From contig NZ_FOIV01000004.1 of assembly GCF_900109055.1 (NCBI RefSeq), positions 496,001 to 560,000 on the forward strand: a stretch of DNA of 64,000 nt, in the 5' to 3' direction. The DNA comes from Prevotella sp. khp7 (GTDB taxonomy: Bacteria > Bacteroidota > Bacteroidia > Bacteroidales > Bacteroidaceae). The notes beneath the pieces are model-generated. The model was not told the DNA's origin. It saw only the letters and a program-made list of their open reading frames with translations, and ran no database searches. Shown here in pieces: positions 37,901 to 46,647 of this stretch. The position numbers and the translations under genes were made by a program. Position 1 is the first letter of the stretch. Each line of letters begins with the position of its first letter.

Positions 37901-38258
37901 GTTTAACCGTTGGCATGGCGAAGGCACCAGCAACACACAGCCCCGACTGACTGTCGGCCAGATAGCTGATCAGTGGGTATCTACACGTTTCATGCAGAAT
38001 GGTGACTATTTCAAGATTCAGAACGTTACGTTGGGATATGATTTCAACAAGATATGGAAGGGTTCACCATTCAGTCAGCTTCGTCTTTACGTACAAGCTC
38101 AAAACCTCTATACCTTTACTGGTTATACAGGTGTTGATCCGGAATGCTCGGCCGATGGTGGCAAGAATGCTGATAATACAAATTTCATCCGTGGCATCGA
38201 CGTTGGTCTCTATCCCTCAGCCCGTACCTTTATCGTAGGCGCAAGCATTAAGTTCTAA
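34968..38258 (+). CDS. susC: SusC/RagA-type TonB-linked outer-membrane transporter
   Basis: A 1096-residue nutrient importer. It has a signal peptide, a carboxypeptidase-regulatory-like domain (about 40-115, [22 protein letters not shown]), the hallmark [19 protein letters not shown], a plug with [10 protein letters not shown] and [33 protein letters not shown], and a large barrel ending FIVGASIKF. SusC forms the barrel closed by the SusD lid; the next gene encodes that lid. No glycoside hydrolase or SusE/F lies nearby within the window, which is unusual for a polysaccharide locus. The ligand is unknown. Confidence 0.96.
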   Translation: [1096 protein letters not shown]

Positions 38259-38283
38259 TTGAGAATTAAGAATTGAGAATTAA
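38258..38283 (+). repeat. Direct repeat between susC and susD
   Basis: ATTGAGAATTAAG followed at once by AATTGAGAATTAA: two copies of a 9-11 bp unit. This short motif is seen between genes in many Bacteroidales genomes. Confidence 0.5.
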
Positions 38284-38295
38284 AAGATAAAAATT

Positions 38296-40155
38296 ATGAA
38301 AAAGATATATACAATAGCTATCGCAGCTCTGTTAGCCACAGGAGTAACCTCTTGCGAGAATGCGCTCGACACCCAAAACTATACTGAGGCGAACACCTCT
38401 AACTTCCCAGCTTCAGCAAACGACCTGAACAAGGAGTTGGCAGCTCTTTATGGTGTGATGAACCAAATCAGTCAGACGGCTAACGAGACACCATGGCTGG
38501 TGAACCATATCATGGCCGATGAAGGAAACGGCGGCGGCAGCGCTAGTTCGACAAAGATACACGCCATCGGCCATCTGATGTACAACCAGGAGGATATGTT
38601 TGATAACCTGTGGAAAAGAATCTACGTCGGTATAGCTCGTGCTAATGCCATTATCTATGGCGTCGACGCTTTTGACTGGACAGGTCAGGAGAAAGAGCGC
38701 GATCAGATGGTGGGCGAGGCATACTTCATGCGTGGTTTGTTCTATCTTTGGGGGGCACAGTTCTGGGGCGACATTCCAGCCTATTGGGCAGCAGGAGCAC
38801 CAGATCCCTGTCCACAGCAGGATGCCGAGACGGTAATCTATCCACACATCCTTGCCGACTTTGTGAGTGCCGCTAATCTGATGAATCATGGTATGACCAC
38901 CATGGGTGACGGTCATGCCACAAAGGCCGCTGCCGAGGGTATGCTGGCTCGTGCCTATATGTTCTATGAGGGTTTCTATAAGAAAGCCGGCGAGCTGGCT
39001 TCGGCCTCTCTCGCTGATGTCGTCTTCGACTTTGAGCAGGAGGGTGCAGGCGCATCACTGAGTAAAGCGCAGGTAATCAGCTATGTAGAAGATGCCATCA
39101 ACAACGGTGGCTACAGTCTGGTTGAAGACTATCGCCTGCTCTGGCAGTATACCAACAAATATACCATTCAGGACTACGACTACGTGAAGGATCTGGCTGA
39201 AGCCGGTAAGGTATGGGCTGGCAATGGTAACTGCGAGGAGATGTTCCAGGTTCAATATATGAACAGTGGCGGCTGGAGCGGTAATATCCAGATGGGATTC
39301 ACCAATCAGGTATCGCTCTATACGGGACTACGCAATGGAAACGACAGTGAAGGCAATGAGAATGGTAAGGAAAATACGATGCCCTTCGGACAGGGATGGG
39401 GACAAGGTCTTGTCAATACAACACTTTGGGACGACTGGAGTGACGATGACCCGCGTAAAAAGGCTACAATCCTAAATGCGCCCGAAGAATGTAAGAAGTT
39501 CGCCTTTGTTACCAACTGTTCAGAGGATGCAGGCCTGTACAACAAGAAATGGATGCCCATTACCTGTTCCAAGAGTCATTGGAATGATGTAAACTCAGTC
39601 TATACTTGGTGGGGAGTCCTTCGTTCTGAAAGCTCAACGGCAGCCAACAATAACAAGAACTCGTTCCAGGGCGACCACTTTGCAGACATGGTGTTGCTTC
39701 GTCTGGCCGATGTAATGCTGATGCACTCTGAGCTCACAGGAACAGCCACCCAAATGAATAAAGTACGTGCCCGTGTAGGCCTGCCTGCCACCACTTATTC
39801 ATGGAAGAACATCAAGGACGAGCGCCGTTGGGAATTGGCATGCGAAGGTATTCGCTATAACGATTTGCGCCGCTGGTCAGGTAAGAACGGAGGAGTTAAT
39901 TGCGAGGCAGCAGCAGCCTTACAACGTCAGGATGGAAGTCGTGTAAACTACAAAGGCCATTGGACGGTAATGCATCATGGCCAGGCCGTTGGCGGCAGCA
40001 GTTGGGCACAGCGTTATGCAGATACCGATGGTTTCGTCATGATACCACCTGCTCAGATTGCCATCACCAACGACGAGACCGTACTGAAGCAGAATCCCGG
40101 TTGGGGAGCAGGTGCTCACGGAGCAAATATGACTGGTACACCAATCTATGATTAA
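38296..40155 (+). CDS. susD: SusD/RagB-type surface lipoprotein
   Basis: A 619-residue nutrient-binding lipoprotein. The signal peptide and lipobox end at C20 (GVTSC). The N-terminal TPR-like scaffold includes NDLNKELAALYGVMNQI and the conserved RANAIIYGVDAF; WKRIYVGIARAN and GEAYFMRGLFYLWGAQFWGDIP are classic SusD marks. The C-terminal stretch IKDERRWELACEGIRYNDLRRW is also diagnostic. It forms the lid of the upstream SusC barrel; the 37-bp gap indicates one transcript. Confidence 0.96.
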   Translation: MKKIYTIAIAALLATGVTSCENALDTQNYTEANTSNFPASANDLNKELAALYGVMNQISQTANETPWLVNHIMADEGNGGGSASSTKIHAIGHLMYNQEDMFDNLWKRIYVGIARANAIIYGVDAFDWTGQEKERDQMVGEAYFMRGLFYLWGAQFWGDIPAYWAAGAPDPCPQQDAETVIYPHILADFVSAANLMNHGMTTMGDGHATKAAAEGMLARAYMFYEGFYKKAGELASASLADVVFDFEQEGAGASLSKAQVISYVEDAINNGGYSLVEDYRLLWQYTNKYTIQDYDYVKDLAEAGKVWAGNGNCEEMFQVQYMNSGGWSGNIQMGFTNQVSLYTGLRNGNDSEGNENGKENTMPFGQGWGQGLVNTTLWDDWSDDDPRKKATILNAPEECKKFAFVTNCSEDAGLYNKKWMPITCSKSHWNDVNSVYTWWGVLRSESSTAANNNKNSFQGDHFADMVLLRLADVMLMHSELTGTATQMNKVRARVGLPATTYSWKNIKDERRWELACEGIRYNDLRRWSGKNGGVNCEAAAALQRQDGSRVNYKGHWTVMHHGQAVGGSSWAQRYADTDGFVMIPPAQIAITNDETVLKQNPGWGAGAHGANMTGTPIYD

Positions 40156-40230
40156 ATTTGGTTTTTCTAGTTAGTTATAGTTCGTTATACAATGTAGTAA
40201 CGATAATCAGCAGGCAGCTGATTCTTTTAA

Positions 40231-40281
40231 GTCAAGTCAGATTTGACAATTCCGCCCGGACTTGTGAAAGCCCGGGCGGAA
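40231..40281 (+). terminator. Hairpins after susD
   Basis: A strong 10-bp stem TTCCGCCCGG (40250-40259) with CCGGGCGGAA (40272-40281), loop of 12, preceded by a weaker GTCAA/TTGAC hairpin (40231-40247). The T-run afterwards is poor (CGTTGTTTA), so it may terminate weakly or protect the 3' end of the susCD mRNA. Confidence 0.6.
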
Positions 40282-40311
40282 CGTTGTTTATAAAATCCTC
40301 TGTTTTAGGTA

Positions 40312-40342
40312 TTGCGTCATTCATTTTTTTACCGTATCTTTG
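40312..40342 (+). promoter_or_regulatory. Promoter of the methyltransferase gene
   Basis: TTG at 40312-40314, 20 bp, TATCTTTG at 40335-40342. The leader is about 25 nt. Confidence 0.7.
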
Positions 40343-40374
40343 CACTATAATTTAAAAGACTAAATTAATCAATC

Positions 40375-40989
40375 ATGTCAAAAATATTAAGTAAACTGTT
40401 CACTAACTGTGCCCATCCCAAAGGTCGGATGGGACGTGCAATGTTGTGGTTCATGAACAGCACCCATGCGCCACTTACCAACTGGGGGTTAGACCTTATC
40501 GACATTCAAGACAAATGGACGATGCTCGACATCGGTTGTGGCGGAGGCGCCACTCTACAGCGGCTGTCGAAACGAAGCAATGGTGCGCAGGTCTATGGTA
40601 TTGACATCTCTGAAGAGAGTGTAAAAAAAGCAAGAAAAATAAACAAGGATTTACTTGATAAGCAGGTATTCGTCAGCCAAGGTTCTGCAGAGAAGCTACC
40701 CTATCATGATGAAAAGTTCGATCTCGTAACAGCCGTCGAAACAGTATATTTCTGGCCAAACATGCCTAGCTGTCTGCAAGAAGTATATCGTGTATTGAAA
40801 CAAGGAGGCCGTTTCGCCATCATGGTGGAAGCCATTAACAGTGATTCTATGTGGACCAATATCGTTGAGGGCATGACCGTCTACACACCAGAGGAGCTTC
40901 AGGTCATGCTCAACGCCGCGGGTTTCACCCTTACCAAGGTATACCAAAAGAAGCCATACTATGCTACTATCATTGGTATAAAACCGTAA
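40375..40989 (+). CDS. Class I SAM-dependent methyltransferase
   Basis: A 204-residue cytosolic protein with a Rossmann-type methyltransferase core: motif I LDIGCGGGATLQRL (about residues 58-71), an acidic motif II in YGIDISEES, and motif IV FDLVTAVETVYFWPN. It resembles UbiE/Methyltransf_11 small-molecule enzymes. The substrate cannot be told from sequence. It has its own promoter and converges on the barrel gene at 40999 with a 9-bp gap. Confidence 0.85.
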   Translation: MSKILSKLFTNCAHPKGRMGRAMLWFMNSTHAPLTNWGLDLIDIQDKWTMLDIGCGGGATLQRLSKRSNGAQVYGIDISEESVKKARKINKDLLDKQVFVSQGSAEKLPYHDEKFDLVTAVETVYFWPNMPSCLQEVYRVLKQGGRFAIMVEAINSDSMWTNIVEGMTVYTPEELQVMLNAAGFTLTKVYQKKPYYATIIGIKP

Positions 40990-40998
40990 AACAGAAGT

Positions 40999-42168
40999 CT
41001 AAAAGTTGTACTTCAACTTAAGAAACACTTCCGAGTTTTTATCGTAGACTGTGAACATGCCTCGATCGGCATGGAAATAATCGTATCCCACAATAGCATG
41101 TAACTGGTCATTCAATGCATAATCACCACTTAGTCGGTTGTAGATACCGCCATTGGTCACATCGACATAAGCAAAGCTCTGAAGAGTCAGAGTATTGTGC
41201 AACAATTCCTTGGACAGGCGGAAGGTGGCAAGCCCGGTATTACGATGCTCACCCCACGCCACATACTTATGGGCATACTGGGCAGAGAGCGACCAATCGT
41301 TTCCTGCATACCAATCTATGCCAATAAGAGCATTCGTAGAGGCAGCCCTTGGCATATCCTTAACGCCATTGGCCGACTGTGCCTCGTCCAGATACTCCGC
41401 GAGTTCTCCTCTTACTACAAATTTACCAACAGGCACTGACAAATCTGCACCTAACATGGTCATTCTTCGATAATCACCTCGGCCATTACATACAACAGGC
41501 ATCTTATTCCAGGTATGCAAGGCCGAGAACGAGAAATCGATACCACTGAGGTAAAATGACAGGCGCGCACCATATTCCATATTACATAGTTTATGACTAG
41601 GTTCATTATTAATAGGTATCGCCCCCACAGACCATGGGTTCTCCGTGTCGGTAGGCAGTTCAAAAAAAGAACTAACGGGAACGGCAACAGCCTCAAGACT
41701 CCATTTCTCATGAGAGTAACGCAGACGCAGACCACCCACAGGTATTCGGATATCATCATAATCCTGTGCTAAGAACTCTGTATAGTCCATTGGTGATATC
41801 ACATCAGTCAGACGCAGGCCATCGGCCACACCCCAGACAACAATCTGTCGACCAGCACGCAGATCCCAGTGCTGATCTGAGTAATAAGCATAGGCCTCAC
41901 GCAATTGAAAGCCTGTACGTTCTTTCAAAATGGCGTTATATACCAAATTTGCCGAAACAAAGGCACCAGCATGACCTTTCTCTACCGATACCTCACCACG
42001 CACACGGGTTCTTGACGACATCCAGTCGTTAGGCTGTTCTGTTCGCACAGCGTGATAGGTATCAACAAAACCTTTCACACCGACACGCAAAGAATCCTCG
42101 TCCTGTGCAATGACAGGACGAGGGAGTGCGCACCACAAAAATGCCATAAAAATAAAAGCTGATTTCAT
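40999..42168 (-). CDS. Outer-membrane barrel protein of an MMPL export unit
   Basis: A 389-residue exported protein. The signal peptide ends near PVIAQ. The mature part has porin-like strands throughout ([41 protein letters not shown]) and ends FLKLKYNF. The 'RQIVVWG...DVISP' stretch resembles DUF1302-type barrels, which occur with LolA-like/DUF1329 proteins and MMPL pumps in other bacteria. Its ATG overlaps the stop of the LolA-like gene (ATGA), so it is translationally coupled as the last gene of the pump operon. It probably provides the outer-membrane step of export. Confidence 0.75.
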   Translation of the reverse strand: MKSAFIFMAFLWCALPRPVIAQDEDSLRVGVKGFVDTYHAVRTEQPNDWMSSRTRVRGEVSVEKGHAGAFVSANLVYNAILKERTGFQLREAYAYYSDQHWDLRAGRQIVVWGVADGLRLTDVISPMDYTEFLAQDYDDIRIPVGGLRLRYSHEKWSLEAVAVPVSSFFELPTDTENPWSVGAIPINNEPSHKLCNMEYGARLSFYLSGIDFSFSALHTWNKMPVVCNGRGDYRRMTMLGADLSVPVGKFVVRGELAEYLDEAQSANGVKDMPRAASTNALIGIDWYAGNDWSLSAQYAHKYVAWGEHRNTGLATFRLSKELLHNTLTLQSFAYVDVTNGGIYNRLSGDYALNDQLHAIVGYDYFHADRGMFTVYDKNSEVFLKLKYNF

Positions 42169-42941
42169 AAACCTTTCTCAAGTTTGGCGACAGTAAAGAG
42201 AGCCTTGTCTATTTTGATATCATATTGGGAATTCTTCACTACAATCATAGTGCTGTGCTCGGTCTGTACATTTTTCATTTCCATCTTATGGATGGTCCAG
42301 AAGCCTTGCACTTTCTTGATGTCAGAGGTTGTCAATACCCGATGCAGTTTGTTCAGCTTGTCATAGTATTCCACATAGGCTGCAATCAAACAATCCTGAC
42401 GGATCCACGACACTTTACGGCTGTATATCTCGTGTTTATCTACAGGCACCGACTCAACCACCCAGCACTTATACCCGTTCTTCATCTCCTCGCGGAGCAG
42501 TTTATGATGGTCTTCATCCACATGTCGCGAACCCATATCATCATAGGTAAAGTCAGTTCCCATGAAATAGTCTGTCTTCGATGAAGAACCACTGATACGT
42601 CTGGTCTTCTTCATGGCAGGTAGATAAAGCCATTTAGCATCCTCTTTGCCTATCTGGTCGTAGTCCCATGTCAGGAAGCCCGTTCCCTTCACATCGCCAG
42701 GATAAGTAAAGAACATCATTTTCTTCGTGTCCTTACCCTCATCCATGGCCCATGACGTCACCTTGCGCTGACGAGTACTACCATTCTTTTTCTTGAGTGT
42801 CAGTTCCATCTCGCCATAGCGTGTATTACCGTCGGGACGGTCTTTCACCTTCTGTACAATATCACGCCCCGTCAGTTGTTGGGCATTCATCTCTCCGGCA
42901 GCCATCAGGCATACGGCAAAAATTAAAACGATCTTTTTCAT
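42165..42941 (-). CDS. LolA-like outer membrane lipoprotein-sorting family protein
   Basis: A 258-residue periplasmic protein: signal peptide ending near MNAQQ, then a half-barrel LolA-like fold with the family stretches [49 protein letters not shown] and [16 protein letters not shown]. These proteins (often annotated 'outer membrane lipoprotein-sorting protein') are nearly always next to MMPL/RND pumps and are thought to shuttle a hydrophobic cargo across the periplasm. It lies 10 bp after the pump gene. Confidence 0.88.
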   Translation of the reverse strand: MKKIVLIFAVCLMAAGEMNAQQLTGRDIVQKVKDRPDGNTRYGEMELTLKKKNGSTRQRKVTSWAMDEGKDTKKMMFFTYPGDVKGTGFLTWDYDQIGKEDAKWLYLPAMKKTRRISGSSSKTDYFMGTDFTYDDMGSRHVDEDHHKLLREEMKNGYKCWVVESVPVDKHEIYSRKVSWIRQDCLIAAYVEYYDKLNKLHRVLTTSDIKKVQGFWTIHKMEMKNVQTEHSTMIVVKNSQYDIKIDKALFTVAKLEKGL

Positions 42942-42950
42942 ATTCTATTT

Positions 42951-45305
42951 TTATTGATTAGACTTTTCCTTACCAAACACCTTACACTTATTAACAAGTA
43001 TAGGCGTTACAAACAAGTCGGCAGCAAGAGCCGACAGGATACCAATGATAGCCATCAGGCCGAAGTTGATGCACATAGTGCAGGCCGAGGTGCAGAAGCC
43101 GGCAAAGACGGCCGACGTAATGATGCTGGTGATGACAATGGCGACACCCACAACACGGAACGTGCGACGGATGGCCTCACGATAGTGGGCTGTGCGGTCG
43201 AACTCGAGCTTGGAGTGGTTGATAAAGTGGATGGTATCATCCACCGCCATACCAAGCATCATGGGCAGCAGCGTGGCAGTCATCATGTCGAGCGGGACAC
43301 CCATCCATCCCATATAGCCGCCTACGAACACTGCAGGCATCATGTTGGGTATCAGACCGATGAGACCAACGCGGATGCTCTGGAAGGCTATCATGAGGAT
43401 GACACCGATGATGAGGATGGATATGACGAACGAGAGCATCTGTCCGCGTACCAGATACTGCATCATGGTGACGTACTGCGGGATGTTACCGACGGTGGTA
43501 ATCTTTGCGTCAGGGAACAGCTTCTGAGCGTCGGCCTGAATCAGCGCCATCTCGCGCTCCACTTGCGCCGAGTTGAAGTCGGAAATTTCAACCATCAGTC
43601 GCAGACGGCGATAGTCGTAATCCACCCAGTACTCTGACTCGGTGCCGCCTGCATTCTCGTAAAGCAGAATCTCCTGTGCCACCTCTTCCTCGCTGTTAGG
43701 CACGCGATAGTAAGCTGTATCGCCATCGTTGAGCGTCTGGTTCAGGTCCTTCAGAATGTCCAGGATTGAGGTTGTACGTTTAGTCAGTTTATAGTCAGCC
43801 ACCTTTTGCTGTAACTGATCTAATCGTTTCAGGTTTTCTGGTTCCTTAGCCTCATCATTGTTGGGTAACTCCACAATCAGGTCATAAGAATAGAGCGATC
43901 CCAGTTCCGAGCGACCCACGTCCATCACCTCCTTCACATAATCCACACGAGTGCCCATCGTGCGCTCAATGTCGAACGCCGCCTCAATCTTCCACAGCCC
44001 CACGCACAGTACGATGCACACCACAAGAAACGAGCAGCCAATCTTTTTCGGATTCCTCAGTACCACGTCACTCAACTTTACCATCGCTGCCGTCCAGCGC
44101 GTGTCACTCTCCTCCGTGAAGCCCTCTGTAGGACGCTTGTTTTTGCCAAACGACAACAATACGGGCGAGATAATGAGCGAGGTGAGCAGTACAAATAGCA
44201 CGCTCATCGAGCTGATGACACCCACACAATGCATCGGCCGAATGGGGATGACGAGGAATGACAGCAGCGATACCAGCGTAGTAAATCCACAGAAAAACAC
44301 AGACCAACCGATTTCCCTCATCGTCTCGACCACAGCCTTGCGCCGCTCGCCGTGAATGCGCATTCTACCTCTGAAATACGAGAAGATGTGGATGTTGTAG
44401 GCAATGGCTACGGCAAAGGCCAGGATGGTGGGAATCATCAACACGGTAGAATCGACGTACATCTGCGTCCAGCCTGCGATGCCATAGGTAAGGAAGAGTC
44501 CGCCCACCACCGAGATAATCGGCGCCATAACGCCACGCAGCGAGCGCGTCATGCAAAGCATCACCAGCATGCACACGATGGTGGCAATCATCATCAGGCG
44601 CCCCATCTCCTTACCGATATACACGGTTTTACAGTTGGTAACGTAGGGCATACCAGTACCCCGTGGGTGCAGCGAGGCATACTGTGGTTTCTTGATGATG
44701 CGCTCCACCTCCTGACCCGTGATGATGTCGGGTGCCACCGTGCCCTGCTGCTTCCACACGCTGTCCTTAGGAAACTGGCGCAGTTTTACCATAATCCACG
44801 AGAGGTCACCGTTCTGCGAGATGAGTTTCCGCGCCACGTGCGGCTTACTGTAGGCCCGCGCACGGATGCTGTCCATTGCCGCCGAGTTGTCCTCTGGAAT
44901 CTCCTCGGGCACTATCTGCTCAATAGTCATTCCCTCATCGCTGCCCACCATAAACTCGATATCCGTCAGCGACGTCACCTTGTCGGCATACGACAGACTG
45001 TCCAGCAATTCGTTGGACAAGGCGCGCAGCGTCAGCAGGTTCTCCTGCGTAAAATGGTTGTCGCATTGTGTCAGCACACCCACGTAGTAGTCGTTACCGA
45101 AGTGCGACTTAAACTCTTCCGTCATCACCAGCATAGGATCGTCCTCGATGAAATAGTCGTCGAACGAGGTCTCCTTAACCATCCGCTTCATGCCAATGAC
45201 CGACACAATCATCACCAATGCGAAGATGCCTAACGTCAGCCAGCGCATCCTCAGCAGTTGTCCCGCAAACCGCGCAAACAACTCATTAATCTTTTCAATC
45301 TTCAT
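42951..45305 (-). CDS. MMPL/RND-family membrane transporter
   Basis: A 784-residue inner-membrane pump. It has two similar halves, each with one helix, a periplasmic loop domain of about 200 residues and a five-helix cluster (12 helices in all). Marks include SFDDYFIEDDPMLVMTEEF in the first loop, AFAVAIAYNIHIFSYFRGRM and GMAVDDTIHFINHSKLEF at the two helix-4 positions. This matches the RND superfamily branch moving lipids, sterols or hydrophobic molecules. The start is the ATG at 45305 (MKIEKINELFARF); the frame continues to 45389, but that extension reads through the terminator hairpin. First gene of a pump/LolA-like/barrel operon with a palindrome 23 bp before the ATG. Confidence 0.9.
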   Translation of the reverse strand: MKIEKINELFARFAGQLLRMRWLTLGIFALVMIVSVIGMKRMVKETSFDDYFIEDDPMLVMTEEFKSHFGNDYYVGVLTQCDNHFTQENLLTLRALSNELLDSLSYADKVTSLTDIEFMVGSDEGMTIEQIVPEEIPEDNSAAMDSIRARAYSKPHVARKLISQNGDLSWIMVKLRQFPKDSVWKQQGTVAPDIITGQEVERIIKKPQYASLHPRGTGMPYVTNCKTVYIGKEMGRLMMIATIVCMLVMLCMTRSLRGVMAPIISVVGGLFLTYGIAGWTQMYVDSTVLMIPTILAFAVAIAYNIHIFSYFRGRMRIHGERRKAVVETMREIGWSVFFCGFTTLVSLLSFLVIPIRPMHCVGVISSMSVLFVLLTSLIISPVLLSFGKNKRPTEGFTEESDTRWTAAMVKLSDVVLRNPKKIGCSFLVVCIVLCVGLWKIEAAFDIERTMGTRVDYVKEVMDVGRSELGSLYSYDLIVELPNNDEAKEPENLKRLDQLQQKVADYKLTKRTTSILDILKDLNQTLNDGDTAYYRVPNSEEEVAQEILLYENAGGTESEYWVDYDYRRLRLMVEISDFNSAQVEREMALIQADAQKLFPDAKITTVGNIPQYVTMMQYLVRGQMLSFVISILIIGVILMIAFQSIRVGLIGLIPNMMPAVFVGGYMGWMGVPLDMMTATLLPMMLGMAVDDTIHFINHSKLEFDRTAHYREAIRRTFRVVGVAIVITSIITSAVFAGFCTSACTMCINFGLMAIIGILSALAADLFVTPILVNKCKVFGKEKSNQ

Positions 45306-45327
45306 ACCTTTACTAATATTTAATAAC

Positions 45328-45348
45328 GAACAATGTTTCGAAATGTTC
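45328..45348. promoter_or_regulatory. Palindromic operator before the pump gene
   Basis: GAACA-N11-TGTTC, ending 23 bp upstream of the pump ATG. An almost identical 23-bp block (18 of 23 bases the same, from the flanking C to the flanking A) lies 22 bp before the tetR start. Confidence 0.65.
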
Positions 45349-45350
45349 AC

Positions 45351-45379
45351 AAAAAAAGACCCGCATTGCTGCGAGTCTT
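45351..45379 (-). terminator. Terminator after the beta-propeller lipoprotein gene
   Basis: Minus-strand stem AAGACTCGCA / TGCGGGTCTT with one G-T pair, tetraloop GCAA, then seven T. It begins 7 bp after the lipoprotein stop and abuts the pump operator. Confidence 0.85.
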
Positions 45380-45385
45380 CTCTAT

Positions 45386-46627
45386 TCATTCAGCAAAACT
45401 GTGGAAGAAGCAGGGGATACCCTGCACGCTGATAACGGGCCCCTCCACCTTCTGCGTCTTGGGGTCGTAGGTATAGAAGCCGTTGGCCTGCTTGTTAGAA
45501 CTTCCATAGACCACGAGACCCTGATGCAGGCCGATGGCCATTGTGTGGGGGTTGCTGATTTCCATACCCTCGATGACCCGCATGGTCTTCGCCTTCAGGT
45601 CGATGATGACGGGCAGGTTGGTCATGCTCAGGTAGGGGTTTGACATCGCATCGGGGTCGAGGGCATTAGAGTTGGCATAGGCATAGAGCTTGCCGTCGCC
45701 CCCATAGCACACAGCAGCCAGGAAGTCGGCATACTTCGTACTCAAACCTGCAACCTCGGTCTGATCGAAGGCTATTGAGTAGTCGGGATCGATGTCAGTC
45801 TGTCCTTTCTTGATGCGCACGATGCCGCTACGGAAGCCAGGGATATAGCCAAAGGAGCCGATGCAGTTAATGTAGATGTCGCCCTGCTCATCAATGAACA
45901 TCGAGTTGGGGTCGACAGGACGGGTGGCAAAGCAAAAGCCCAGTGACGAGTTGACGATGTGCTTCTCGAGCTGGTCGGTCTTGGTATCGATGACAGCTAG
46001 TTCTATTGTGTTCTGTTCGGGCATCCACTGGGCATTCATCTGATTCAGACCCACAAAGAGTTTGTCGTCGCGAATCACCATCACAGCAGGCGATACGTTG
46101 GTAGTGGACTGCGCCAGACTATTCAGGTCAATTTCGGTGATTTTGGTCATCGTAGTGGGATTGAACACGGTGACGAGTCCCAGGCTCTGCAGGGTGACGT
46201 AGGCCTTCTCGCTGTTAAGTTCCACAATGTTGGCAGCCGAGGCCTCGGCAGGAATCGACAGCGCGCCCTGTTTTACCCAATTACCCTGGGTATCTACGGT
46301 ATAGCGCTCTATCTGTGCCTTCGAGTTACCCATATAGTCGGGGAAAGTGTAGATGCTACCCGATGAGGTGACGATGGGCGTGGCACCAAAGCCGAAGGGA
46401 ATGGCGTTGCGATTGTCGTAGCTGCCGGGAATCATGCCGGCAATGGCCTGCATATAGGAGCTGCCGCTGCTGCCTTCTGGGTTGGTGATGGCGGTGGCGA
46501 AGATGATACCCGTGAAGTTGCCCTCGGCCTGCCCATTACTGGGGTTGGGGGTGTCGTCATCACTACTACATGAACAAACTAAAGCCATGATGGCTGCAAA
46601 CAATAAACTGTACTTTTTCATTTTCAT
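45386..46627 (-). CDS. Predicted beta-propeller surface lipoprotein (DUF4374-like)
   Basis: A 413-residue lipoprotein with its lipobox ending at C20 (ALVCSC, followed by SSDDD, an acidic stretch typical of Bacteroidota surface export). The mature part has about seven repeated blades of 45-55 residues (IYTFPDYMGNSKAQIERYTVD, AYVTLQSLGLVTVFNPTT, DIYINCIGSFGYIPG, LYAYANSNALDP). Such lipoproteins are found beside TonB receptors, and in Bacteroides some bind siderophores; that comparison is from memory and the ligand here is open. It follows the receptor by 20 bp and ends at a terminator. Confidence 0.72.
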   Translation of the reverse strand: MKMKKYSLLFAAIMALVCSCSSDDDTPNPSNGQAEGNFTGIIFATAITNPEGSSGSSYMQAIAGMIPGSYDNRNAIPFGFGATPIVTSSGSIYTFPDYMGNSKAQIERYTVDTQGNWVKQGALSIPAEASAANIVELNSEKAYVTLQSLGLVTVFNPTTMTKITEIDLNSLAQSTTNVSPAVMVIRDDKLFVGLNQMNAQWMPEQNTIELAVIDTKTDQLEKHIVNSSLGFCFATRPVDPNSMFIDEQGDIYINCIGSFGYIPGFRSGIVRIKKGQTDIDPDYSIAFDQTEVAGLSTKYADFLAAVCYGGDGKLYAYANSNALDPDAMSNPYLSMTNLPVIIDLKAKTMRVIEGMEISNPHTMAIGLHQGLVVYGSSNKQANGFYTYDPKTQKVEGPVISVQGIPCFFHSFAE

Positions 46628-46647
46628 TCTGATAATATAATTATTAA

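Noticed and set aside
42954..43637. A 227-codon plus-strand frame opposite the end of the pump gene
   Set aside because: Same reason: low-complexity His/Asp/Gly composition and antisense to an intact gene.
44352..45233. A 293-codon plus-strand frame opposite the MMPL pump gene
   Set aside because: It is rich in His, Arg and Gln without any domain pattern, and lies wholly antisense to a clear RND transporter. It is a by-product of the pump's codon use.
45306..45389. N-terminal extension of the pump to the ATG at 45389
   Set aside because: It would read through the terminator hairpin and the operator palindrome, and the extra residues do not look like an RND N-terminus.
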